Of a DNA stretch of 64,000 nt, positions 9,281 to 18,301 are shown piece by piece. Source of the DNA: Flavobacteriales bacterium 34_180_T64 (GTDB lineage: Bacteria; Bacteroidota; Bacteroidia; Flavobacteriales; Flavobacteriaceae); contig MAAR01000012.1 of assembly GCA_002162765.1 (NCBI GenBank), forward strand, positions 62,001-126,000, given 5' to 3'. A model generated the notes under the pieces. It was not told where the DNA came from, ran no database searches, and saw only the letters and a list, made by a program, of their open reading frames with translations. Both the position numbers and the translations under genes were made by a program. Every line of letters starts with the position of its first letter. Within the stretch, counting starts at the first letter, position 1.

Positions 9281-10282
9281 ATGAAACGAAGAAATTTTAT
9301 AAAAAGTGCTTCATTGACTGGAGCAGGAATAATAGTAGGAAGCAACTTAACAAGTTGTGCTGAAAAATCTGCTGAAGAAAGAGAGGTGCCAGTTTCAACT
9401 GGTAAAACTTCATTACCATTAGTGATTGCGACTTGGCATGTAATGGATTCAACAGTAAAAGCTATGAAAATTCTGCAGGATGGAGGTACAGCACTAGATG
9501 CTGTAGAACAAGGATGCATGGTTGAAGAGGCAAATGAAAAAGGACAATCGGTTGGTAAAGGAGGATTACCCGATCGTGATGGAAATGTAACTCTAGATGC
9601 CTGCATAATGGACAAACATGGAAACTGTGGTTCTGTAGTCTATCTGCAGAACATTACACATGCCGTTTCTGTTGCTCGAAAAGTTATGGAAGACACACCG
9701 CATGTCATGCTTGCTGGAAAAGGCGCTGAACAATTTGCGCTATCAAGAGGATTTCAGCCAGAAGATTTATTAACCGAAGCGTCCAAAGCAGCCTGGGAAA
9801 AATGGAAAATTGAAGCTAAATATAAGCCTATTATTAATATAGAAAATCATGATACTATTGGGATGTTGGCCATCGATAAAAATGGTGATATCTCTGGAGC
9901 TTGTACTACTAGTGGTCTTGCGTACAAAATGGGAGGGCGTGTTGGTGATTCACCAATTATTGGTTCCGGATTATTTGTTGATAACGAGATTGGTGCAGCA
10001 GTTGCTACTGGATTAGGGGAAGAAGTTGTAAAAACCGTTGGTAGTTTTCTAGTTGTTGAATTAATGCGACAGGGTAAATCTCCTCAAGAGGCGTGTAAGG
10101 AAGCCATAAGCAGAATCGTTAACAAACCCAATAGTGATTATAAAAACTTTCAAGTAGGATATATTGCCGTTAATAAGCAAGGCGTAACAGGATCGTATTC
10201 CATCCATCAATGGTTTAGTATGACTAAATTTCAGGATGGAGTCAATGAACAAATCCAATCAGACTATTTTAATAAGGATTAA
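9281..10282 (+). CDS. N4-(beta-N-acetylglucosaminyl)-L-asparaginase
   Basis: A 333-residue Ntn-hydrolase of the aspartylglucosaminidase type (peptidase family T2). The proenzyme autocleaves before the nucleophilic threonine, T192 in NHDTIGML, to give alpha and beta chains; GGRVGDSPIIGSG follows at 218-230. These motifs separate glycosylasparaginases from plain isoaspartyl peptidases, which have GTVGAV (compare the gene at 17275). The N-terminus MKRRNFIKSASLTGAG is a twin-arginine signal, and TSC at 24-26 could be a lipobox, so it is exported folded to the periplasm. It cleaves the GlcNAc-Asn bond that joins N-glycans to protein, completing the pathway started by the GH92 enzyme. It converges on the aldehyde dehydrogenase at a shared TTAA. 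Confidence 0.92.
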   Translation: MKRRNFIKSASLTGAGIIVGSNLTSCAEKSAEEREVPVSTGKTSLPLVIATWHVMDSTVKAMKILQDGGTALDAVEQGCMVEEANEKGQSVGKGGLPDRDGNVTLDACIMDKHGNCGSVVYLQNITHAVSVARKVMEDTPHVMLAGKGAEQFALSRGFQPEDLLTEASKAAWEKWKIEAKYKPIINIENHDTIGMLAIDKNGDISGACTTSGLAYKMGGRVGDSPIIGSGLFVDNEIGAAVATGLGEEVVKTVGSFLVVELMRQGKSPQEACKEAISRIVNKPNSDYKNFQVGYIAVNKQGVTGSYSIHQWFSMTKFQDGVNEQIQSDYFNKD

Positions 10283-11691
10283 AGCCACTTAATGGTAAAA
10301 TCCATAAGCTTTTGTTTGACACCACTATAAGGCGGCGTTAACCAGTCTACAGGCCCTTTGGTATGTCGTTTTAAAACAGCTCGCATATTAGAGAATTCCT
10401 TAAACCCATAAATACCATGAGATTTACCGATGCCACTATTATTGCTTCCCCCAAAAGGTAAATTATGGTTCGAATATTGCAAAGCATTGGTGTTTATACA
10501 GGTTGTGCCAGCTCTTGTATTATCGATAATTGATCGTATTGCTTTTTTGTTCTTGCTATAAATATAAAGTGCCAGTGGCTTTTCTTTTGAATTGACATAA
10601 CTAATTACCTCATCAATTGTTCTATATGTTTTAATTGGAAGAATTGGCCCGAATATTTCATCCTGCAGTAGTGAAGCATCTTCTGGTAAGTTTGAAATTA
10701 GTGTTGGTTCTATAAAATTATCATCACTATTATATCGTCCACCTAACTCAATGACAGCACTTTTATCTTTTGCATCTTCTATATGTTTAACTAATCGATT
10801 AAAATGTCTATTATTTACAATGCGACAATACGAATCTGATGTTGAGGCCTCCTTTGAATAATAGTGTAAAACGCTAGCTTTGTATCTTTTTATAAATTCT
10901 TCTTTTACTGATTTATGAATCAAAATATAATCTGGAGCAATACAGGTTTGCCCATTATTAATATGTTTTCCCCATACTATTTTTCTAACGGCATTCTCGA
11001 GATCTGCCGTCTCATCTATTATTGTAGGCGACTTTCCTCCTAATTCTAAAGTAACTGAAGTTAAATGCTCCGCCGCTGCCTTCATTACAATTTTGCCCAC
11101 TTGAGGTGATCCCGTAAAAAAGATATGATTAAATGGAAGTTTTAATAAGTCTTGAGCTACTTCTACTTCGCCTTCGATAAGTACTATTTCTTTGTCACTA
11201 AAGATGTCACTAACTATTTGCGCCATCACAGCAGACGTATTTGGAGTCAACTCTGAAGGTTTGATTATAACGGTATTTCCAGCAGCAATTGCCGAAACCA
11301 ATGGAGCAAATGTCAAGTTAATAGGATAATTCCATGGAGAAATAATTAAACACACCCCTTTAGGTTCCAGTTTTATCCATGATGATGTTCCTAATAAGGT
11401 GATAGGGGTTTCGACTTTTTGCTTCTTCATCCAAGCCCGTAAATGGGACTTCGTATGCTTAATTTCCTTTATTACTAGATAGAGTTCTGTTAAATCTGTT
11501 TCAAGTACTGGTTTTTTGAAATCATTATATAGTGCTTCTCGTAATCTATCCTTGTATGAATATTCTAACGCTCGTTTAAGTGCATTTAATTTCGCTAAAC
11601 GCGCACTATAGCTAGAGTTACCTACTTCATATTGATAGGCCTTTAGTCTGCTAAACGCTTTAAAATAGGGGTTTTGCGGCAAATTACTCAT
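10279..11691 (-). CDS. aldehyde dehydrogenase (class 3-like)
   Basis: A 470-residue NAD(P)-dependent aldehyde dehydrogenase that oxidises aldehydes to acids. Visible catalytic residues are N121 in SPWNYP, the general base E216 in TLELGGKSP and the nucleophile C250 in NNGQTCIAPDY; PFGGSNNSGIG near the C-terminus is also typical. The length and the short N-terminus fit the ALDH3 group, which lacks the longer N-terminal segment of ALDH1/2. It is not followed by a partner gene and converges with the asparaginase gene. The substrate cannot be told; long-chain or lipid-peroxidation aldehydes are common for the group. Confidence 0.92.
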   Translation of the reverse strand: MSNLPQNPYFKAFSRLKAYQYEVGNSSYSARLAKLNALKRALEYSYKDRLREALYNDFKKPVLETDLTELYLVIKEIKHTKSHLRAWMKKQKVETPITLLGTSSWIKLEPKGVCLIISPWNYPINLTFAPLVSAIAAGNTVIIKPSELTPNTSAVMAQIVSDIFSDKEIVLIEGEVEVAQDLLKLPFNHIFFTGSPQVGKIVMKAAAEHLTSVTLELGGKSPTIIDETADLENAVRKIVWGKHINNGQTCIAPDYILIHKSVKEEFIKRYKASVLHYYSKEASTSDSYCRIVNNRHFNRLVKHIEDAKDKSAVIELGGRYNSDDNFIEPTLISNLPEDASLLQDEIFGPILPIKTYRTIDEVISYVNSKEKPLALYIYSKNKKAIRSIIDNTRAGTTCINTNALQYSNHNLPFGGSNNSGIGKSHGIYGFKEFSNMRAVLKRHTKGPVDWLTPPYSGVKQKLMDFTIKWL

Positions 11692-11867
11692 GATTCATAA
11701 ACGTATTTATTGGGCTGTGAGCCTTAATTGTGCATTTCATCGGTGTTTTTTGAAATCTTAATCAACTTATCTAATAATCATTGGATTTCATCTAATATTT
11801 TAATTCCTACTTCAAATGTTACCTTTCTTTGACTAGAAATCAAAATCAAATAACTGTTTTTAACGAC

Positions 11868-12134
11868 ATGAAAAAAGTACTAATCTTTATATTATTTATC
11901 GCTTTACCACTGGTATCAGTTGCGCAGAATACAACTTCATCTAAAGAAGTTAATGCAACTTCTATAAGCGATGTAAAGAAAGATACTACTGATGTAAAGG
12001 AAAAAACTGTTTTACGTCAAAGTAATAAAGCACAAGTTATTGATTTAAACTACAAGAAAAGTTTTGAAATTATTAGCATCAAAGCTTTTAGAAAAAGTCG
12101 TCACATCAAAGTGAAGCTTGTTAAAATGTGCTAG
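11868..12134 (+). CDS. small secreted protein of unknown function
   Basis: An 88-residue protein that starts MKKVLIFILFIALPL, with predicted signal peptidase cleavage near residue 19-20 (SVAQ). The mature part is short, rich in Lys, Ser and Thr, and basic at the C-terminus. No domain is recognised. The ATG at 11868 is chosen over an upstream in-frame TTG at 11829 because the signal peptide begins exactly there. It converges on the cyanophycin synthetase gene 9 bases away. Such small exported proteins are common in Flavobacteriaceae; a role in the cyanophycin locus is not supported beyond position. Confidence 0.6.
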   Translation: MKKVLIFILFIALPLVSVAQNTTSSKEVNATSISDVKKDTTDVKEKTVLRQSNKAQVIDLNYKKSFEIISIKAFRKSRHIKVKLVKMC

Positions 12135-12143
12135 TCACTTACA

Positions 12144-14789
12144 TTAAACTTTAGTCTCTAGCCTCTTCTTACTTAATTCATCTTGTTTTAATTGTTGTAC
12201 AAGTTCTAATGCGTCCGGTATTACATCGCTACATAATACAATAAGCGATCCTTTTACTGCATTGTTGACTGCATAAATAATAGCTTCTTTTTCAGAAGGA
12301 ATAATTGTTGTTTTCTTTTTTGGATCTTTCATTTTAATCCCATCATCTAGCATTTTAATCAATTCTTCTTCGGTCTTACCTCTTAAACGTTTATCCTGTC
12401 GAATAATAATTTCATCAAACATTTCGGCGGCAATACTTCCCATTTCATTATTATCTTCAACACGTCTATCTCCAATACCAGCAATAATTCCAACGACCAC
12501 AGTTGCATCTAATTCTTCGATAAAATTTTGAAGCGCGCGCATTCCTGCTGGATTGTGGGCATAATCAAGAAGAATTGTAAAATCATTAAATTTAAATAAA
12601 TTTAAACGCCCAGGAGTTTGTGAAGCGGAAGGAATAAATGTTTCTAATGCAGCTTTCATATCCTCAATACTAATACCTTGCACATGAGCTGCTAATACCG
12701 CTGCTAAAACATTTTGAATCATAAATTTAGCTTTACCTCCATAAGTTAATGGGATGTTCTCTGCTTTCATGAGTCTCATTTTCCATTCACCTCTACAAAT
12801 GGTAACATAACCATTCTCGTAGATAGCTGTAATTCCATTTAAGCGTTGCAAAGCTTTAATACGAGGATTATTTTCATCCATCGAAAAAAGAGCTACATTA
12901 CAATCTACTGTTCGACGCATATCATAAACTAAATCATCATCAGCATTAAGTATAGCGTAACCATCAGGTAATACAGTTTCAGGAACTACGCCCTTAACTT
13001 TTGCTAATTGTTCGATGGTATGAATTCCTTTTAAACCTAAATGATCAGCAGCAACATTAGTCACAACGGCAACATCACACTTACTAAACCCAAGACCTGC
13101 TCTTAATAAGCCTCCTCTGGCACATTCTAGAACCGCAAAGTTGACTGTAGGGTCTTTGAGGACAAACTCGGCACTTGCTGGTCCAGTACAATCGCCTGTC
13201 ATTAATAATCTGTTTTGTATATAAACACCATCACTAGTCGTGTATCCTACACGATATCCTTTCATTTTAGCTATATGAGCTATTAATCGTGTTGTCGTTG
13301 TTTTTCCATTAGTTCCTGAAATTGCAATAATAGGAATACATCCTGTATCTCCTTTTTGTGGAAACAATTTATCTATTACAGGAGCGGCTACATTTCGAGG
13401 TAGCCCCGTAGTAGGAGCCAAATGCATTCTAAAACCTGGGCCTGCATTTACTTCCAATACTGCACCTCCTGTTTCTGAAAGTGGTTTACTAATATCTGTA
13501 GTCATAATATCAATTCCACAAATATCCAAGTCTATTATTTTGGAAATACGTTCAGCCATAGAAACATTTGCTGGATGTACAATATCAGTCACATCTTCTG
13601 CTGTACCACCTGTACTCAAATTGGCAGTGTCCTTAAGTATTAATCTTTCACCTTTAGCAATAACCGACTCTAGTGTATAGCCTGCATCTTTAATTATATT
13701 CTTAGTTAAATCATTAGTTGTTATTTGAGTTAAGACATTTTCATGTCCGTATCCTCTTCTAGGATCATTATTTACCTCATCAATTAATTCTTGAACCGTA
13801 GATTCTCCATCACCTATGACATGTGCTGGAGTTCGAATGGCTGCAGCAACGAGATTGTTATTTATCACTAACAATCTATAATCTTCACCAACAATAAACT
13901 TCTCAACAATTATAGCGCCACTACGTGAACTTTCTTTGGCATTTCTAAAGGCGACTAAAGCGTCATCATAATTCTGAATATCCACAGTAATCCCACGCCC
14001 ATGATTTCCATCAACTGGCTTAATAACCAAAGGAAAGCCAACATAGCGACAGGCGTCTTCCAAACTTCGTTCTCTACGAATAATATCACCACGTGGAACA
14101 TCGACCTCTGCTTGCTCTAATAAATATTTTGTGTCTTCTTTATCACAAGCCAATTCAACACCAATACTACTGGTCTCACTAGTTACTGTTGCTTGTATTC
14201 GTTTTTGATTTGCTCCATAACCCAATTGGCATAATGAATATTTATTTAATCTAATCCATGGAATACCTCTACTTGCAGCTTCTTCTACTATTGAACCAGT
14301 ACTTGGCCCCAAACGATCTGCTTCTCTAAGTTCTCGCATTTCCTGAATATCGTCTGTCATATCATAAGCTTCTCCACTAATAAGGGCTTCACAAATTCTA
14401 ACTGATGCTTTTGCTGCAAACCTTCCTACAGACTCTTCCATATATGCAAAAACAACATTGTAAACACCTTCTTCTCCATAACCTCTTGTTCTTCCGAAAC
14501 CGACATCCATGCCAGCCAAAGTTTGAATCTCTAAAGCAATGTGCTCTATGATATGTCCCATCCACGTGCCATCCACAACACGTTCAAAAAAACCACCTGG
14601 TGTTCCGACTGAACAACGATGTTCGTACATAGTGGGAAACATGGTTTCAAGGCGCTCGCTAAATCCCTCAATTTTATTTGAAGGGCGCTCTTCCATCTCT
14701 TCGAGATCAAGAACCATTACTATTAATTTATGACGTCTAACTGACCAATAATTTGGCCCTCTCATAGCATTGATCTCTCTAATTATCAT
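12144..14789 (-). CDS. cphA: cyanophycin synthetase
   Basis: An 881-residue CphA1-type enzyme that builds cyanophycin, a poly-aspartate backbone with arginine on each side chain, from Asp, Arg and ATP without a ribosome. Order: N-terminal domain (1-160), an ATP-grasp domain that adds Asp (about 215-475, with KPVDGNHGRGIT and EVNAGPGFRMH) and a Mur-ligase-like domain that adds Arg (about 485-870, P-loop GTNGKTTTT at 492-500, later DYAHNP). The length matches characterised enzymes (about 870-900). It is divergent from cyanophycinase with 108 bases between them, and an isoaspartyl dipeptidase lies 2.5 kb away, so synthesis and breakdown genes are grouped. It would make cytoplasmic nitrogen, carbon and energy granules. 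Confidence 0.93.
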   Translation of the reverse strand: MIIREINAMRGPNYWSVRRHKLIVMVLDLEEMEERPSNKIEGFSERLETMFPTMYEHRCSVGTPGGFFERVVDGTWMGHIIEHIALEIQTLAGMDVGFGRTRGYGEEGVYNVVFAYMEESVGRFAAKASVRICEALISGEAYDMTDDIQEMRELREADRLGPSTGSIVEEAASRGIPWIRLNKYSLCQLGYGANQKRIQATVTSETSSIGVELACDKEDTKYLLEQAEVDVPRGDIIRRERSLEDACRYVGFPLVIKPVDGNHGRGITVDIQNYDDALVAFRNAKESSRSGAIIVEKFIVGEDYRLLVINNNLVAAAIRTPAHVIGDGESTVQELIDEVNNDPRRGYGHENVLTQITTNDLTKNIIKDAGYTLESVIAKGERLILKDTANLSTGGTAEDVTDIVHPANVSMAERISKIIDLDICGIDIMTTDISKPLSETGGAVLEVNAGPGFRMHLAPTTGLPRNVAAPVIDKLFPQKGDTGCIPIIAISGTNGKTTTTRLIAHIAKMKGYRVGYTTSDGVYIQNRLLMTGDCTGPASAEFVLKDPTVNFAVLECARGGLLRAGLGFSKCDVAVVTNVAADHLGLKGIHTIEQLAKVKGVVPETVLPDGYAILNADDDLVYDMRRTVDCNVALFSMDENNPRIKALQRLNGITAIYENGYVTICRGEWKMRLMKAENIPLTYGGKAKFMIQNVLAAVLAAHVQGISIEDMKAALETFIPSASQTPGRLNLFKFNDFTILLDYAHNPAGMRALQNFIEELDATVVVGIIAGIGDRRVEDNNEMGSIAAEMFDEIIIRQDKRLRGKTEEELIKMLDDGIKMKDPKKKTTIIPSEKEAIIYAVNNAVKGSLIVLCSDVIPDALELVQQLKQDELSKKRLETKV

Positions 14790-14860
14790 ATGGATTGGTT
14801 TTTATGTTAGTGATAGGTGAAAGATTATAAATATATACATTTTTGAATAAAAAATTAGTT

Positions 14861-14868
14861 TATTTTTG
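14861..14868 (+). promoter_or_regulatory. -7 box (TATTTTTG) for cphB
   Basis: TATTTTTG fits the Bacteroidota TAnnTTTG -7 consensus and lies 29 bases before the cphB ATG. A TTTG at 14842-14845 is a possible -33 element, but its 15-base spacing is shorter than the usual 17-23. The 108-base cphA-cphB gap must serve both directions; no matching box was found for cphA. Confidence 0.45.
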
Positions 14869-14897
14869 CGGAATACGAAAAAGATTAAAGCTATTAT

Positions 14898-15761
14898 ATG
14901 CAGTTGATAAAAGGCACGTTAATTCCCATTGGCGGAAATGAAGATAAAGGAATTGAAGATAGCGAATTATACTCTCTAGAGTTTATTGATAATGGCATAT
15001 TATTTCATGTAGTTAAAGAAGCTGGAGGTGTTGACGCTAAAATTATTGTAATTCCAACGGCATCAAGTATTCCTGTAGAAGTTGGCGAGAGTTACACCGA
15101 CGCCTTCAAGTCTTTAGGTTGTAAAAACATTCATATTCTTGATATAAGAAATAGAGAAGATTCTGAAAAACAAAGTTCTATTGACCTAATTAAAAGTGCC
15201 AACTGTATTATGTTTTCTGGAGGTAATCAATCTAAAATTACCGATAAAATAGGCGGGACTACCATACATGATATAATTCTCGAACGTTACAAAAATGAAA
15301 AAGGCTTTGTTGTTGCAGGTACAAGTGCTGGCGCAATGGCTATGGCAAATGAAATGATTGCAGGAGGTAGCCCGAAGGAAGCATTTATTAAAGGTGCTGT
15401 TAAAATGTATAAGGGCTTAAATTTAATTCCAGAACTGATTATTGACACTCATTTTATTAGAAGAGGACGATTTGGAAGACAAAGTGAAGCTGTTGCCAAA
15501 TTCCCAAATCTAATTGGCATAGGTCTTGCTGAGGATACTGGAATGATCATTAAAAAGGGAAGTGTTTGTACAATTATTGGCTCTGGAATGGCTATTATTT
15601 TTGATGGCAACACCCTGACTCATAATAATGAAAAGCTACTAAACGAAGGCACTCCTATGACCATGGCAAACCTCACCGTTCATGTCTTATCAAATGGCGA
15701 TCAAATTAATATTAAAACGCGCCAAATTAAAGTTCTTCCAATAGAATCGCCGTTTGTCTAA
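14898..15761 (+). CDS. cphB: cyanophycinase
   Basis: A 287-residue serine peptidase of family S51 that cuts cyanophycin into beta-Asp-Arg dipeptides. The nucleophile is S143 in GTSAGAMAM, preceded by the FSGGNQ loop at 106-111; THFIRRGRFGR further on is a cyanophycinase signature. The absence of a signal peptide marks the intracellular CphB form and not the secreted CphE. It is divergent from cphA. Together with the isoaspartyl peptidase at 17275 it gives a full path from polymer to free Asp and Arg. Confidence 0.93.
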   Translation: MQLIKGTLIPIGGNEDKGIEDSELYSLEFIDNGILFHVVKEAGGVDAKIIVIPTASSIPVEVGESYTDAFKSLGCKNIHILDIRNREDSEKQSSIDLIKSANCIMFSGGNQSKITDKIGGTTIHDIILERYKNEKGFVVAGTSAGAMAMANEMIAGGSPKEAFIKGAVKMYKGLNLIPELIIDTHFIRRGRFGRQSEAVAKFPNLIGIGLAEDTGMIIKKGSVCTIIGSGMAIIFDGNTLTHNNEKLLNEGTPMTMANLTVHVLSNGDQINIKTRQIKVLPIESPFV

Positions 15762-15796
15762 TTTTTTTGGTGTAATTCTTTAATATATAATATATT

Positions 15797-15819
15797 CACT
15801 TCTTATAATTCATGAAGTG
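15797..15819 (+). promoter_or_regulatory. hairpin covering a GTG start codon
   Basis: CACTTC (15797-15802) and GAAGTG (15814-15819) form a 6-bp stem with an 11-base loop. The right arm contains the GTG start of the next gene. A minimal ATG-AAG-TGA frame (15812-15820) overlaps the same start. This could limit translation, or it could be chance in AT-rich DNA. Confidence 0.3.
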
Positions 15820-16158
15820 AAAACACGATATTACATTGGAATATTATTCTTACTCTTACAAGTTGCTTCGGTGATTTATGCACGTTTTATTCCTGAACGA
15901 TTTTTCTGCTGGGGACCTTATGACAACCATACTCGGTTTGAAGTTTTCGTTGAAATTAATGGTCAAGTGCTTTCTTCAAACGAAGCTGAACAACGTTACA
16001 AATACAAAATGAAAGGTTGGGAACAGCGATCAATATATAACATATTCTCACTTATCTCTCAATACGAAACCACATACGGAACGCAGGACAATGCAAAAGT
16101 AAGTGTAGTATATTCCACGAATGGTCATCCCCAAAAAGAATGGAATTTAGAAAAGTAA
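15817..16158 (+). CDS. single-pass membrane protein of unknown function
   Basis: A 113-residue protein with one N-terminal hydrophobic segment (about 5-22) followed by a soluble part that begins ARFIPERFFCWGPYD. The start is GTG; the only nearby ATG (15812) is out of frame and stops after two codons. No family is recognised. Its last 19 bases overlap the start of the polytopic membrane gene downstream, so the two are probably translationally coupled and act together. It lies between cyanophycinase and the isoaspartyl peptidase, but nothing in the protein points to cyanophycin. Confidence 0.7.
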   Translation: MKTRYYIGILFLLLQVASVIYARFIPERFFCWGPYDNHTRFEVFVEINGQVLSSNEAEQRYKYKMKGWEQRSIYNIFSLISQYETTYGTQDNAKVSVVYSTNGHPQKEWNLEK

Positions 16159-17255
16159 ATACAACAAATCCTTTTTGGTTAAGGCCTTTACAATTTGAAG
16201 GCACTGCTATGCATCCTAATGTATTATTAATGTGTAAGCTACTGGTGTTATTAGTTGTTGCACATCATTTTATTGAAAAAATTGAAGATCCTTTTATCCC
16301 ATTTATTGCAAGTTTAGATGTCTTTCATGAAACATCAGGAATTTTTAAATTCACCTTGAGAACACTCTTTTTAATTAGTGCTTTGGCTCTATTCTTTAAT
16401 TATTTCGTACGAAGCGCAAGTATTCTTTTGGGTCTAGTCATTATTTTAACCATCTTATCTTCAAAACCATTATTTGCGAATCATACTTTTGTTTGCGGAT
16501 GTGCACTATTTCTAGCTGGATTAACAAATAACAAACAACCGCCTTGGCTATTATTTTTGCAATTAAGTCTTATCTATTTAGGGGCTTCATTAAATAAAAT
16601 ACTCGATGTAGATTGGTGGTCTGGTGCCTATATGCATAATTGGTTGTTAAACGCAAGAGCAAATCCATTCTATATGGAAATCTCTAAACTTTTACCTGAC
16701 ATGTGGTTTGCTAAATTCTTGTCTTGGATAGCTATTACAAGTGAATTGTTACTAGGTGTTTTACTGTTATTTAAAAAACAACGTAAACTTGCCGTTTGGA
16801 TCATCATTATTTTTCACGGTATGTTATTTACTATTACCTCCTTTCGATTCGGGCACTTCTTTGATTCTCTACTTATTTTCCTGTTAGCATTTATCACTTG
16901 GCCAAAAGGAAATCTCAATATAAGTTACAATCCGCAGATTATAAATCGTTTCAAACAATTGATATCATTTCTCGACTTTGATCGAAAATTCAATTGGACG
17001 TCATCTGAACATCAAGGTCAGTGGCTACAATTATCTTCTGATTCCAAAACACTGAGCAATGATGCCGCACTTAAATATATCCTTTTATATACGCCAGTAT
17101 TTTTTCTGTTACTTTTTATTTTGGACAGTATCCTATACCTCGCACTTTACAATTATAGAACTGTATTATTCGTATTAAATGTCTTGTTTTTATGGGGAAT
17201 GGCGTTATTCTTTTTGCCAATACCTTGGTCTAAATATTTTGGAAAGAAACACTAA
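16140..17255 (+). CDS. polytopic membrane protein, HTTM/gamma-carboxylase-like
   Basis: A 371-residue protein with about seven or eight hydrophobic segments. The segment pattern, LIYLGASLNKILDVDWWSG in the middle and HDWLL/MHNWLLN-like aromatic loops resemble HTTM-domain proteins (the membrane fold of vitamin K-dependent gamma-carboxylase), but I see no conclusive catalytic motif. DoxX-like proteins are an alternative. The ATG overlaps the preceding 113-residue gene by 19 bases. The isoaspartyl peptidase converges on it 19 bases downstream. Function unknown. Confidence 0.65.
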   Translation: MEFRKVNTTNPFWLRPLQFEGTAMHPNVLLMCKLLVLLVVAHHFIEKIEDPFIPFIASLDVFHETSGIFKFTLRTLFLISALALFFNYFVRSASILLGLVIILTILSSKPLFANHTFVCGCALFLAGLTNNKQPPWLLFLQLSLIYLGASLNKILDVDWWSGAYMHNWLLNARANPFYMEISKLLPDMWFAKFLSWIAITSELLLGVLLLFKKQRKLAVWIIIIFHGMLFTITSFRFGHFFDSLLIFLLAFITWPKGNLNISYNPQIINRFKQLISFLDFDRKFNWTSSEHQGQWLQLSSDSKTLSNDAALKYILLYTPVFFLLLFILDSILYLALYNYRTVLFVLNVLFLWGMALFFLPIPWSKYFGKKH

Positions 17256-17274
17256 TCGATTAAAGTCAATTCCA

Positions 17275-18204
17275 CTATTTATAAATAGAAATGTCCTCTT
17301 CACCAGTAGAAGATTTAGAAGCTCTATACATGCCTTCCGTGTTGAAAGGCATCGATATAATTCCTTTCACATCAACCGCAATCAAGCCTCCATCACCTTT
17401 AATCTCTAAAATACGTTTTTGTATCACCTCTTGAGAAGCGACTTCTAAACTCAATCCTTTATGTTCCATTAAACAAGATACATCGTATGCCACAACACCT
17501 CTTATAAAAAACTCACCACTTCCAGTACAACTCACAGCACATGTCTTGTTGTTTGCATAATTTCCAGCACCAATCATTGGTGAATCACCAACACGTCCCC
17601 ATTTTTTATTTGTCATACCTCCTGTTGAAGTCGCTGCAGCAATATTCCCATTTTGATCACAAGCAACCGCACCTACAGTTCCAAATTTTCCATCTTTTTT
17701 AACACTGTGATCTAATTGAAAATTATCACTTTCCTTTATGTCTTGCCATTGCTGATAACGCACTTCATCATAAAAATATTCGGGGTTTTTAATCTCATAA
17801 CCATTACTTTTAGCGAATTCCATAGCACCGTCACCAGCCAAAAACACGTGATAACTTTTATCCATGACATCGCGAGCCAAACTCACGGGGTTTTTAATCC
17901 CTGTTATTAATGAAACAGCTCCAGCATTAAGTGTTTTTCCATCCATAATGCTCGCATCCATCTCATGCGTACCTTCAGCTGTAAAAACAGACCCTTTTCC
18001 TGCATTAAATAATGGAGAATCCTCTAGTGATTTTACTGAAGCTTCAACAGCATCAACAGCAGTTCCGCCACTTTCAAGGATTCCATAGCCTTTATCACGT
18101 GCAATTTCCAAGGCTTTTTTATATTGCATCTCCAACGCTGTAGTCATCATTCCTTTTACGAGCGTTCCTGCGCCTCCATGTATGGCAATTGAAAATGTAT
18201 TCAT
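17275..18204 (-). CDS. iaaA: isoaspartyl peptidase / plant-type L-asparaginase
   Basis: A 309-residue Ntn-hydrolase of family T2 that hydrolyses beta-aspartyl dipeptides and asparagine. The precursor cleaves before T176 in GKFGTVGAV; NAGKGSVF at 67-74 and GRVGDSPMIGAG are further signatures. It starts MNTFSIAIHGGAGTL with no signal peptide, so it is cytoplasmic, unlike the paralogue at 9281. Its place near cphA and cphB fits the last step of cyanophycin use, splitting beta-Asp-Arg into aspartate and arginine. Transcribed alone. Confidence 0.92.
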   Translation of the reverse strand: MNTFSIAIHGGAGTLVKGMMTTALEMQYKKALEIARDKGYGILESGGTAVDAVEASVKSLEDSPLFNAGKGSVFTAEGTHEMDASIMDGKTLNAGAVSLITGIKNPVSLARDVMDKSYHVFLAGDGAMEFAKSNGYEIKNPEYFYDEVRYQQWQDIKESDNFQLDHSVKKDGKFGTVGAVACDQNGNIAAATSTGGMTNKKWGRVGDSPMIGAGNYANNKTCAVSCTGSGEFFIRGVVAYDVSCLMEHKGLSLEVASQEVIQKRILEIKGDGGLIAVDVKGIISMPFNTEGMYRASKSSTGEEDISIYK

Positions 18205-18301
18205 TGTATATAATTAGATTCGAAAATTACAAATTGCAATTCAAATTTCATCTATTAAAGCATAAGTTTTTGTAGTTTTATAATCTTCAAAACCAAAAGC
18301 A

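Noticed and set aside
11829-12134. Upstream TTG start for the small secreted protein
   Set aside because: The signal peptide begins exactly at the ATG at 11868; the extra 13 residues would precede it.
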